NCBI GenBank assembly: GCA_024734495.1
Contig: JALMQS010000267.1
Span: forward strand, 682,001-746,000
Direction: 5' to 3'
DNA length: 64,000 nt
From: Forficula auricularia
Lineage: Eukaryota > Arthropoda > Insecta > Dermaptera > Forficulidae
In this document: positions 14,001 to 26,000 of the stretch, one piece after another
Numbering within the stretch: position 1 is the stretch's first letter
Layout: each line of letters begins with the position of its first letter
Translations under genes and position numbers: made by a program
The notes under the pieces: generated by a model
Database searches by the model: none
What the model saw: only the letters and a program-made list of their open reading frames with translations
What the model was told of the DNA's origin: nothing

Positions 14001-17000
14001 TAAATGCTTTTACCACTAACCAAGGTAGATGGTAAATGGAGCCACTGGGATGGCCAATCAGATGACAGCCACTGAATGTACCTGTCATCTGATTGGCCAT
14101 CCCAGTGTCTTCCATTTACCATCCTACCTTGGTTAGTGGCATTTACTTTGCGACATACAGCCGGGCCTAAAGTCCAGCCAAATTCTGAGCTTTGTTTTCC
14201 AGGGATTTGTGGCCTTTGGCCCTTTCTTCAGTCTGAATAACTATATTTACTATAAATTTATATTATTGCTTTCTTAAAAAATGATTTAAACAAAAAAAAA
14301 AAATAAACTGCAACGGATCGTTGCTAAACTTTATCCAAATTCATTTGAAATATTAATATGTTTGTTCCTTTATTATTAATCAGATATCACTTGCAATTTG
14401 TAGTTCATATTGAAATTAATTCAAAAATAATTCTCATTTAAGAGTCGAGGAATAACCATTCTACATTGGATTTTTTGACGTTTCGGTTTTTATTGGTAAC
14501 CATTGCTGAAGACATAGAGGAATCGACTTAAAATCAAAAATAGCCATCGATTCTCATCTAATACTTGAGGAATAACAATTCTACATTAGGTTTTTGACGT
14601 TTCGATTATTATTGGTAACCATTGCTGAAGACATGGAGGAAACGACTTAAAATCAAAAATAACGATCGATTCTTATCTAATACTAGAGGAATAACCTTAT
14701 TGAATTCCATTTTTGATGTTTTGACTATTAATGAAACCTCTACTGAAAATGTAGAAGAATCGACTTAAAATCAAAAAGACTAAATTCTTTTATGGCAAAC
14801 AACTCAAGCTTGAGTTGTTTACCAAAAAAATTTAGTCTTTTTGATTTTAAGTCGATTCTTCTACATTTTCAGTAGAGGTTTCCATTAATAGTCAAAACAT
14901 CAAAAATGGAATGCAATAAGGTTATTCCTCTAGTATTAGATAAGAATCGATCGTTATTTTTGATTTTAAGTCGATTCCTCCATGTCTTCAGCAATGGTTA
15001 CCAATAATAATCGAAACGATCAAAAACCTAATGTAGAATTGTTATTCCTCAAGTATTAGATGAGAATCAATCGTATTTTTGATTTTAAGTCGATTCTATG
15101 TCTTCAGCAATGGTTACCAATAAAAACCGAAACGTCAAAAATCCAATATAGAATGATTATTCCTCAAGTACTAGATGAGAATCAATCGCTATTTTTGGTT
15201 TAAAGTTGATTTCTCTATGTCTTCAGGAATGGTTACTAATAAAAACCGAAACGTCAAAAATCCAATATAGAATGGATATTTCTCAAGTATTAGATGAGAA
15301 TCAATCGCTATTTTTTATTTTAAGTCGATTCCTCCATGTCTTCAGCAATGGTTACTAATAAAAACCGAAACGTCAAAAATCCAATATAGAATGATTATTC
15401 CTCAAGTACTAGATGAGAATCAATCGCTATTTTTGGTTTAAAGTCGATTTCTCTATGTCTTCAGCAATGGTTACTAATAAAAACCGAAACGTCAAAAATC
15501 CAATATAGAATGATTATTCCTCAAGTACTAGATGAGAATCAATCGCTATTTTTGGTTTTAAAGTCGATTTCTCTATGTCTTCAGCAATGGTTACTAATAA
15601 AAACCGAAACGTCAAAAATCCAATATAGAATGATTATTCCTCAAGTACTAGATGAGAATCAATCGCTATTTTTGGTTTAAAGTCGATTTCTCTATGTCTT
15701 CAGCAATGGTTACTAATAAAAACCGAAACGTCAAAAATCCAATATAGAATGATTATTCCTCAAGTACTAGATGAGAATCAATCGCTATTTTTGGTTTAAA
15801 GTCGATTTCTCTATGTCTTCAGCAATGGTTACTAATAAAAACCGAAACGTCAAAAATCCAATATAGAATGATTATTCCTCAAGTACTAGATGAGAATCAA
15901 TCGCTATTTTTGGTTTAAATTCGATTTCTCTATGTCTTCAGCAATGGTTACTAATAAAAACCGAAACGTCAAAAATCCAATATAGAATGATTATTCCTCA
16001 AGAACTAGATAAGAATCAATCGCTATTTTTGGTTTAAAATCGATTTCTCTGTCTTCAGCAAAGGTAACGGATTAGAAAACAACGCAGTTGCTATGGTTAC
16101 TCATAAAAATTCCTCCCAAATTTTTAGCATTTCACAGAGAGAAGCCTATCCATTCTTACTTAAGCAAGGCTAAATGAGCTATATTAAAACTTTCAAATGA
16201 ATAAATTTTAAAGAATTTAAAAAATTAAAAAAGTACCATCTTACTCTAGAGTAAAGTACTTTAAAATATAATTTTACTAAAAACTTTATTTAACCTTTTT
16301 TGTGGTCCCCAAGGTACTTAATTAGGATATTAAATTTCATCAAAATTGGTTAAGTCATTTTCAAGATATTTAGAAAAAACTAAAAAAGTACTGAAATAAA
16401 GTACTAATGTTTGTTGGCCGATATGTACCAAAAACTAATCAGCGCTTCATTTTGTTAAACTAATGGTAGGTTTTCAATTTCATTTCAATCGGTGCAACGG
16501 TGTGGAAAAAATCGTGGGCCAAAAAAGCGATAACACATCCATCCATACATACATCCATCCATACATCCATACGCACGCACTAAATGAAAAAATCGCCCTT
16601 TTTGGCCTCTCGACGAGACCCCATGTAATTTTTGACAAAACCGTCACGTGTTAAAATTCAACCTATATGAATACTACAATTTGTGACTTTAATTGAATCC
16701 ATGGGTTCCGTAGTCTTTACCTGAGGACCCTTTGAAGCCACGCTTGCCCCGAGAGCGATTACAATACTTTACCCATGCTTTGCATTGGATAAAGTAAAAA
16801 ATATTAATTAATTTACTTTGTTTGGAAATATTACTAAAAATAATAAATAAAAAATGAAATTTAGAAAACTAAAAAGTAAATAATGAAATTATCTATTACC
16901 TCAATGAAAACGAATGGATTAATTATGCTGATTGACAAAGTATTTATTTATTTAAGCAAAAACAAAAGGCAAATGTAAAAGTTTCAAACGAATATGGGGA

Positions 17001-20000
17001 AATATGTTAGTTTCTTTGATGGGAATCCCGTCTCAAAAGAGGGAGTTTGGGTCTGGGCCTGACTTCACAGCTAAGTTCACACATGGATGCTTTTGCGAAA
17101 ATCAACCCTGGATGCCGCAATCTATCGGATGAAAAATGAACTAAGCTGATCACACATACTGATCACGGCAACAACTAATGTAACGGACTAAAATTAACGG
17201 AAGTTAAGAAAACCATTAACAATTTTTTAGTTTAACTTAAAAGTTAAATTGTTAAGCAATTTGTTAAATTCGTTAATTAACAATTAACTATGTTGTGCCC
17301 AGCTCTGAATGCATCCAAGGATAGTAATAGGATATTAAGGATAGGATATTAATGTGCCAAGCTTTACCAATATGCCAAATTTCAGCATTCTAGCTTGATT
17401 GTATTTTTACTATATGTTAATTAAGCCTATAATAAATTTCACCCCTTAATTTTAGGTCCTGAAAAAGGGAAAGTTTCACTTTTTCGATTTTTTCCTTTAA
17501 TTGTAGCCCAAACTCTATGAGTATGCCAAATTTCAGCATTCTAGGATCAGCGGAAGTACTTTAGGTTTTTGATATGTCACTGAGTCAGTGTTAAAAATGG
17601 TACTTTTCAGACCTTAATAACTCAAGAGCTATAATAGATTTATTCATTAAATTTTGGGATTCTAGGTGTTCTAGTGGCATGCAAAATTTCAAGTATGTAG
17701 GTCTAATAATTTTTGAGTTATGGGGGGTCGAAAGTAACTCGAAATGGTTCGTGTAAATATACACATGGCCGGTGCGTCGCCCGATTTTCCTAACTGCCCT
17801 GTGTCTAGATAGAATCGAATTTTTCTATAAAAGCTTAAACATGCAAATATTAGTTCGGAATATTTAAATTACCCTTAGTTGATCTAGATTAAATTCTCCA
17901 TATTCTCTTTTAGTCCCTTTGCCATTAGTTAAAATTCCACATCCAGACATCATTGTGGTTCCAGTACGTAGATTGGTCATCGTGGCTGGAAATTCCAATG
18001 ACCATGGACTATGGGTTGATACACCGGCTTCTATAGAACCCGACCATTTGTCGACAAGACGATCTATACGAATCTAGATAAATAGAAATAATTACAATCT
18101 AACAAAAATTTATTTTATGGATTTATATTGTATACGTATTGATTAATTACTTCAAAAAGTTCATCATCTCGTAAGGGTCGATGTGTCATTACAACCCCGT
18201 TATTAAATTCATCAAATGGTCGACGCCTTTCTGCTGTGCGATTTCCATTGGAAAGTCTTACTAAACTTCCACATCTTGTATGAAATTCTAATCGATCATC
18301 AACATTTACAGGAGTTATTTGATCATCTTGTATTGTAGATTCCTGTTCTATTTCTGGATTTATTTGAACTGTAGGGAGTTCAGAAGTTGTGGCATTTGGT
18401 GTATTTATGATGGTTTTTTCATTTTCGTTCACATTCATTTGAATATTTAAATTAGTAACAAGTTGATCTCCAGTTGATTCTCCAATGGTTGTTGCAGTAG
18501 ATACATCATCGGCATCTGTTTCTACTGCATCTGGAATATCTATTTTCAAAATTAAATTATTATTAGGGTTCGGATCGATATGGACTAAAAAACAGTAAAA
18601 TATGCATTTAAAAAGGCCGAAATATGCACTTAAAATATGCATGTACTTGAGGTATCGAATTATATTAATAGTTGATTTTGTGATCAAAGTAGTATGGTCT
18701 CAGGTAAACGAAACAACTAATAAAGATCAAAAATAATTAATTAAATTAAATGAAATCAATATAAAAAATGGAACTTAATTCAACTAAAAACAATAAATTA
18801 ATTCACGATAGGCAATATGGATTCAGACAAAATCGTTCCACAGGCGACATCTTAACCTATGTCACCCACACCTTGAACAATACTCTAGAGGCCGGAAAAG
18901 AAACCCTCGCTGTAGCCCTTGATATCTCCAAAGCTTTTGACCAGGTTTGGCACAAAAATCTTCTTGCCAAACTACCAGCCTTTGGATTCACACCAACACT
19001 TCGCAAATGGATTGAAAGCTTTCTGACAAACCGAAGTATAAAAGTTGTGGTGGATGGAACATCTTCTGAATCGTTCTCCACAAACTCTGGTGTTCCCCAA
19101 GGCTCTGTAATCTCCTCCACACTCTTCCTTATTTATATAAACGACCTTATTGATCAAACGGCAAACCCCACTCATTGTTACGCCGACGATAGCACTCTAC
19201 ACGGCAAACCCTCTCTCCCGAATAATCGAATCAATGTTGCCTCCTCAATTACTCTCGACCTAGACAAACTGAATAAATGGGGCTCTCAAAATTTAGTCAA
19301 CTTTAATTCAAATAAGACTCAATGTTGTCTAATTTCTAGGCGCGAAAATAGAGATTTCCCTGATATTCACTTCGATTCGAATACCCTGAAAATGTGTGAC
19401 AGCCTATCCATGTTGGGCGTCTCTGTCGCATCTGACCTGTCTTGGAATGAACACATCTCCTCTGTGGCGAAATCTGCAGCAAGGAAGATTGGCTTCTTAT
19501 TCAGGTCCAAGCGATTTTACAAACCCCCACAACTTCTCACCATCTACAAGGCCCAAATCCGCCCCTGTCTCGAATACGGCTCTCATCTGTGGAGAGGAGC
19601 CTCAAAATATTCTCTTGCTACCCTTGATGCAATTCAGAAACGAGCCGTCAGGCTAATTGACGATTCTACCCTCACCGACTCCCTCGACTCGCTGGCTCAT
19701 CGAAGAGATGTCTCCGCCCTTTCCCTTTTCTATAGATACTATCACGGCAGGTGCTCTGATGAGATAAAATCAATAATTCCCCCAAAGCATGCTTTGCACG
19801 CAGCACACGTTTTGCCGACTCCCAACACTCTTTCGCGGTCAAATTAGAAAAGTGCCGGACCACTTCATTCGCAAATTCATATATCCCCATGACTTCAAGG
19901 AACTGGAACTCTCTCCCAGCCTCTATCTTTCCCAGCACCTATGATCTTCAAACCTTCAAAACCAGGGTGCATAGACACCTACGTCTACACCCTCTCACTT

Positions 20001-23000
20001 AAACAACTTTCCCTTCTCTTCGGTAATGCAAGGGTCTTTCGAGATCCATAGGGGCTACATCTTTACTGGTGCACCCCTTCTTGCATTCGATTGCATTAAA
20101 AAAAAAAAAAAAAAAAAAAACTAAACCCGTTTGTTGTAAACAATAAAACTATCGTTTGTTAAGATGAAAAAAGGGAGGACCTTAAGATGAAAAGTACTAT
20201 ACGTGTGTGATGAATTAATAAGAGCTGTGAGAATCATTCTTTTGGTGGTGGGGGTTTGATTGGGGTGGCTTTTTTTTACATTGTTGGAGCGGAAAATTTT
20301 ACAATATACTAGCTGCAAGGCCCGCCTTCGGCGGCCCTCTTGCTGGCCAGGGGGCGCACCCCCAGGAACCCCGACCCCCACTCCTACCCACCACACCCCC
20401 CAAGCACCCGTGCCCAACCCCGCCCCCACACCAACACTCCATTCCGCACCCCACGAACTCCAACCCACCTTGGCCTACCCTCTCTGTCTCTAAAATTTTC
20501 TTCAATTATTTTCTGATTTGCCAACAAACGAGGGACAAAAATCATACAAATATGCAAAATATAGCTTAAATCGCTAAATATGCAAAATATGAATTTATAT
20601 GCAAAATAACATTTCTCTTGGTGGGTCGCGCTAAAACGCCCAGATACAAAAGAGAGAGAAGGATAGCAATCAAAGGAAAAAACATGCATTATATCCAAAT
20701 CCGAACCCTAGTTATTAATAATATTTTTATGTTATGTGTTTTAACTATAAAATATAAGGAATTAATTTTTAAAAGATTAAAAATAAAATATATTCTTAAT
20801 TCAAATATCTACTACCTTTAAGTAGCGAGTTCAAGAGGTGGGAAATCAAGAATGGATACTTGAGCACATTTTCCATACATGTCGACTACAGCAAAAACTC
20901 GTGGAGGAACATTTTCAACAGCCACTCCTTGATAAACACCGTTTATATAAAAAATTAGCTTTGCCTGGAAAAAATTCAAAAAGATATTTTTTTATTAATT
21001 TAATTGCTTAATAAAATGTAAATATGTATAATAATGAAAATAACAACACAAAATATAAAAAAAAATTTTTCTAAAAAATTAAATATTTTAACACTGTATT
21101 TAAAATGTAGCAATTTTGTAATATATATTTGACACTGTTCTATATTGTTTTTCAGGCCTTGACAATGGTCTCTCAGTAGATTGAAACCTAACAACCATGA
21201 TGGTCGGCCAATAATAAATATTCTACACCAAAGACAGAAAATCATCTTTATTAAAAAAAGCCATACATTGGCTCCAACGCCTTGACAAGTAAACTCTCAA
21301 AAATCCTTATATATTTCATATATCTCGCCTGGTTTACTTTATAACTGTTATCTATTCATTAAGGCCATGTTTCCTTCAAAGGACAGGAAATGCACCCGAG
21401 ACTCAACTGACAGGAGACATGTAAGTTGCGTGAGACTCGGTAGAACGTGCGTCTCTTGGGAATCGCTCCGTTTGTATCTCCCCAATACTCAACAATAGAA
21501 GTGGATTCTAAGATACTCTCAGGATACTCAAGGTTCCGTTGCGTCGTCTAGGAATCGCCTAGTGTGAAGAGGGACTTAACAATATAAGAGCAACTCCAGT
21601 CTGGTGAGCATTATTGCGGAGCGATTTGGCGTCGGGGCGGGCTCCGTAAGAGTCGAGGCCATCAAACTCTCATGGAAAGGAGTATGGTTGTATAAAGCGG
21701 TGGCATCCCTCATCGCCCTGGGTATAACCCAAAAGACTATAAATGATATACTTATAGGGCAATGAGGGGTTCTCTACTGAATTTTTATACTTTAAATAGC
21801 AGAACATATAGGGTGACAAGGGATTTATCCCAAGTCATTTAATGACCCGCCCTATTAAATTTTAACTTTGCTTGTAAAATGCCCCTGTAAACCATATATT
21901 GATTAAATATGTACCGTTCTGTCTGTAAGAGGAGGCCCCCTCCTGCGCGGCCCAATAAAGAAAATATACTATGTACGTTTTCGTCGGTGCGACTATCCCG
22001 ATGATCGTACAACAATTATTGTTGAACGATAAACGTTGGATACCCATTTTGCTCGGAACGTCTGCAGTTTATTGATTTTTCATTAGTTGTGTGATTTCAT
22101 TCGCAGTCACATCGTCCTAAATTTAATAAAATGAGTTTAAAGTTGAGTAGACGTTACTAACAAAATTTACCTGCCCGAGTTGCCCACAATTGGTGGCAAT
22201 CGCACGGATCAACCACGTCCTTAGTGCAATGGGCAGGTTTCGCCATAGAGGGAACCACCTTCGTGATCATGGTAACCCCTGCGCCAGCTAAGTACGTTAC
22301 TCAAATATGTTTTGATTGAGGAGATGGAAAATACTTCTTTATACGTATGGGATGAATAGAGCCACAATACACCGAATGTTTGAGCTCAAAAATGAAGAGG
22401 GACTGTATCAAAAATTGGTTACTGCCCATCTGCTCGAAAAATTATTTATTTGAAATCTCCTTCCATATATTATTCTTTAACCGTTAGTCATTGTAAGTAG
22501 AATGTGATAGATGCCACAGTGAAGGATGATTCGCCACTTTCTCCACGGAAAATGTAGGAGCCATGGTACACTAGGTTTTATCTCAACAAATAAACGTTAG
22601 CGACTGACGATTATATTCACCCTTCTCCTGAACGACTATTCCAGACGTACGATCATCGTTAATCTACCTGCAGTCGCTCGAAGGAAAACAGCTCCATAAG
22701 AAATACAAAGAAATAGTGTTCAAAGATTATTGTTCCACGATCATTGTTGAACGATCATCGTGATAGTGGCACCGAGGAAAACGTACCTTTTTAGACTTAA
22801 TATTGAGCAATAATGATGATAAAACTAATATACATATTAAAGAAAAATCGTAAAATATAATATTCCAAGTCTTACTTCTGAAGTACGCATCAAAGCAATC
22901 CGATCTCCTTCTTTAAGTTTTTCTAGATCCCAACCATAAGAATCGACTAAAGATTGGCCATTATGTAAAATAGAAGTCCCAGACAATATCTATAAAAGAT

Positions 23001-26000
23001 CAAAATGATAATTTAATTCGTTTAATAGAATTCTATTTATAGCTTACCCAAGAGCCGGCAGGTAAATCAGTTGCACTATAGGGCAAGTCTATTATGGAAG
23101 GATCGCAAGTTGTTACCCCCATTTCTATGCTCCCGGACCATGAATTGATCTGTAACGAGAAAAAAAACTTGTTATAGTTATTATACAGTTATTCTATATG
23201 GGCAGATCCATTACTTTTCTATGAAAGTGTACGGGGGTGGGTCACCGATTTTGATGCTCGAAAGAACATCAGAAAAGAAGATGGCCCTGAAAATTTGAGC
23301 CCGATTCGATCAAATTTGGCCGCAGAATTTTTTGAATTTTGAAAAAAGTCGATTTTTCAGTCATTTTCAAAAGTTTATATCTCAGCTTCTATATAACTTA
23401 GAGACTTGTTTGAGGCTGTATTCTTCTCTGTAAACCCTCTACTTTTAAGAAAAAAATTGCTCATTGGTTTACACTCAAGTCCGCCTTCACAGCGAGCTGC
23501 TAACTAAACCACTGTTTCAGAGAAATTTTGCCTATTTTTAAAATGCTGTCATATCTACAGTTTTCGAAGTAGAGGGTTGATCAGCAGCTGATATTTTTTG
23601 TTCAGGTATACTCTGAAGAAATCTACCCACTTTTTACTTGATTGCTTCTATTTCGTTAAGTTATGGCCATCTAAAGCCGATCGATTTTTGAAAAATCGTC
23701 ATTTTCAGATAGCCAGAACTTTTTTCTTTCAACTCGAAATCCTTTGAAATTTTCAGGGAGTATACTTCATTATATCCTCAAACAACCCTGAAAATTTCAA
23801 TTTTGGAATAGAAGTGGTTTCCGAGCTATGAATTTTTTAAAATATCAACTTTTCGATTTAATATGACATTTTTTGTGGTTTTATCATCAATTTTGTAATT
23901 TTAACGTAAATAATTGATATTTTTCAGAAAATATATTCGAAAATAAGGAGCAAAACGGATTGTTTGAGAAAATTGAGCGAAAAAATTAATAATTTTTTTT
24001 TTGTAACGAAATTTCCTCTGGAAGACGGACTGGTAGAAACTTTAGATCTAATTAAGAAAAGGAAGAAAAAAAATTGTTTTTCTATGCCTTTGTTAAAATG
24101 AAGAAAGTTTTTGAACACTATATTGGAAAACATTTTATTTGTTTCATTCATTGACCCTTTGAAACCCTGAAGAAGGAGGGAAAAATCCTCCGAAACGTCG
24201 GTTTGAAAGGAAAGGAGGAAGGATTCCAATAAATTGCACCTTATTTGATATGTGTTAATTTTTCTTTCCTCACTACCTCTGGGCTGCCTTCCATTACATT
24301 CAATTAGTAATTTTTATTTTTATTTATTTGTTTTAAAATTGTTAACAGTTTATAGTACTAAAGTTAATACTGTTAATTTTAAATGTTGATTGATTAAAGA
24401 TAGTATAGTTTTATATCGCTACAATTTGAAATACACATCCGTTTTGCTCCTTATTTTCGAATATGACTTGAAGTATTTTTGGGAGACGGACTGATAAGTG
24501 ATATTGTTTTGTTGAGGCAGTCCAAATAAGAAGAAGATAATGCACACGTCTCCATGGTGATTTCCTTCATTGGCTTATAACAAATAGTCTCCGAAACTTG
24601 TCAATTTATGAATAAAAAGATAGTATACGCTATCATCTTCTTTTTTTAGACGCCTATATGACTCAATTTTCGACTATCAGTTTCTGGAAAATATCAATTG
24701 TTTACGTTAAAATTACAAAATAGATGATAAAACCACAAAAAATCGCGTATCGAAAAGATGATATTTTAAAAATAGCTCGGAAACCACTTTTATTCCAAAA
24801 TTGAAAGTTGTCAGGGTTGTTTGAGGATATAATGAAGTATACTCCCTGAAAATTTCAAAGGATTTCGAGTTGAAAGAAAAAAGTTCTGGCTATCTGAAAA
24901 TGACGATTTTTCAAAAATAGATCGGCTTTTTAGATGGCCATAACTTAAAGAAATAAAAGCAATCAAGTAAAAAGTCGGTAGATTTCTTCAGAGTATACCT
25001 GAACAAAAAATATCAGCTGCTGATCAACCCTCTACTTCGAAAACTGTAGAAATGACAGCATTTTCAAAATAGGCAAAATTTCTCTGAAACAGTGGTTTAG
25101 TTAGCAGCTCGCTGTGAAGCCGGACTTGAGTGTAAACCAATGAGCAATTTTTTTCTTAAAAGGAAAGGGTTTACAGAGAAGAATGCCCCCACAAATAAGT
25201 CTTCTAAGGGCCAGTTGTATGTCGGTTAGTAAACTCCTTTTTAAACGTTGGCAAAGAGTAAAACCTTAAAATTCACTTTGTGCCAGCTGGGATGACCAAT
25301 CAGATGACAAGCACTTTCATCTGATTGGCCATCCCACCCTGCACAAGGTGAATTTTAAGGTTATACCCTTGTCAACGTTTAAAAAGAGTTTACCAACTGA
25401 CTACACAACTGGCCCTAAGTCAGTGTTTCGCAAACTTTTTATGTTCAAGTTACACCTATTAGATCAAGAAAAAAACAATGTTTATTTAATATTTATTTAT
25501 TATTAAAATAAATATAATATTTAATGAGAAATATAATGTTTAATGAGAAATGTGAGCCTGCTTAATTGAGCACAGGCGATCAAAATTTGGAGGAATCGTT
25601 GATAAGGCTGCTCGCATAACTCTCAGCTATATGTAGGTGCATTATCTTAATAAAACTTGACATTTTTACGCGGCACACCATCTAATGACCACGGTACACC
25701 AGTGATGCCGCGGAACACTGCTCTAAGTCAGTGTTCAGCAAACTTATGGTGTTCAAGGTACACCTATTAGATCAAGAAATTTTAGAGGTACGCCAAAGAG
25801 TTTGCTATGCAGACGATGCAGCACTCGTTGCAGAAGATGAAGATTCCCTCCAGCGCCTCCTGTATAAATTCAGTTGTGTTGCACATAAATTCGGTCTCAC
25901 TCTGTCAACCAAGAAGACCAAAACTCTCACAATCGCTAAAATACCACTCCGATGTAAACTACAACTATACGATACGATTGTCGAACAAGTCATGTCCATC

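Larger units (their letters stand above)
12058..17307. mobile_element. hAT-like element (5.2 kb) filled with nested repeats
   Basis: Ends CAGAGCTGGGCAC and GTGCCCAGCTCTG are perfect inverted repeats, flanked by exact 8-bp duplications AATGCATC (12050-12057 and 17308-17315). The interior has a short foldback (12180-12440), a tRNA SINE (12820-13015), a duplicated remnant (13541-13870 and 16995-17290), a small MITE (13979-14167), a 119-bp-repeat foldback (14430-16070) and family B (16060-16800). No transposase frame survives. It lies in NEURL4 intron 6. Confidence 0.8.

Noticed and set aside
14990..15140. Hammerhead core in the 119-bp units
   Set aside because: GAAACGTC and a GGTT/AACC pairing are present, but the CTGANGA box is absent on this strand, so it does not meet the motif.
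14430..16070. CRISPR-like array of 119-bp repeats
   Set aside because: Units are directly adjacent without unique spacers, in an intron of an animal gene, and form a foldback.
20120..20505. Overlapping open frames on both strands
   Set aside because: They follow from a GC-rich repeat patch; the proline/glycine-rich translations resemble no protein family I know.
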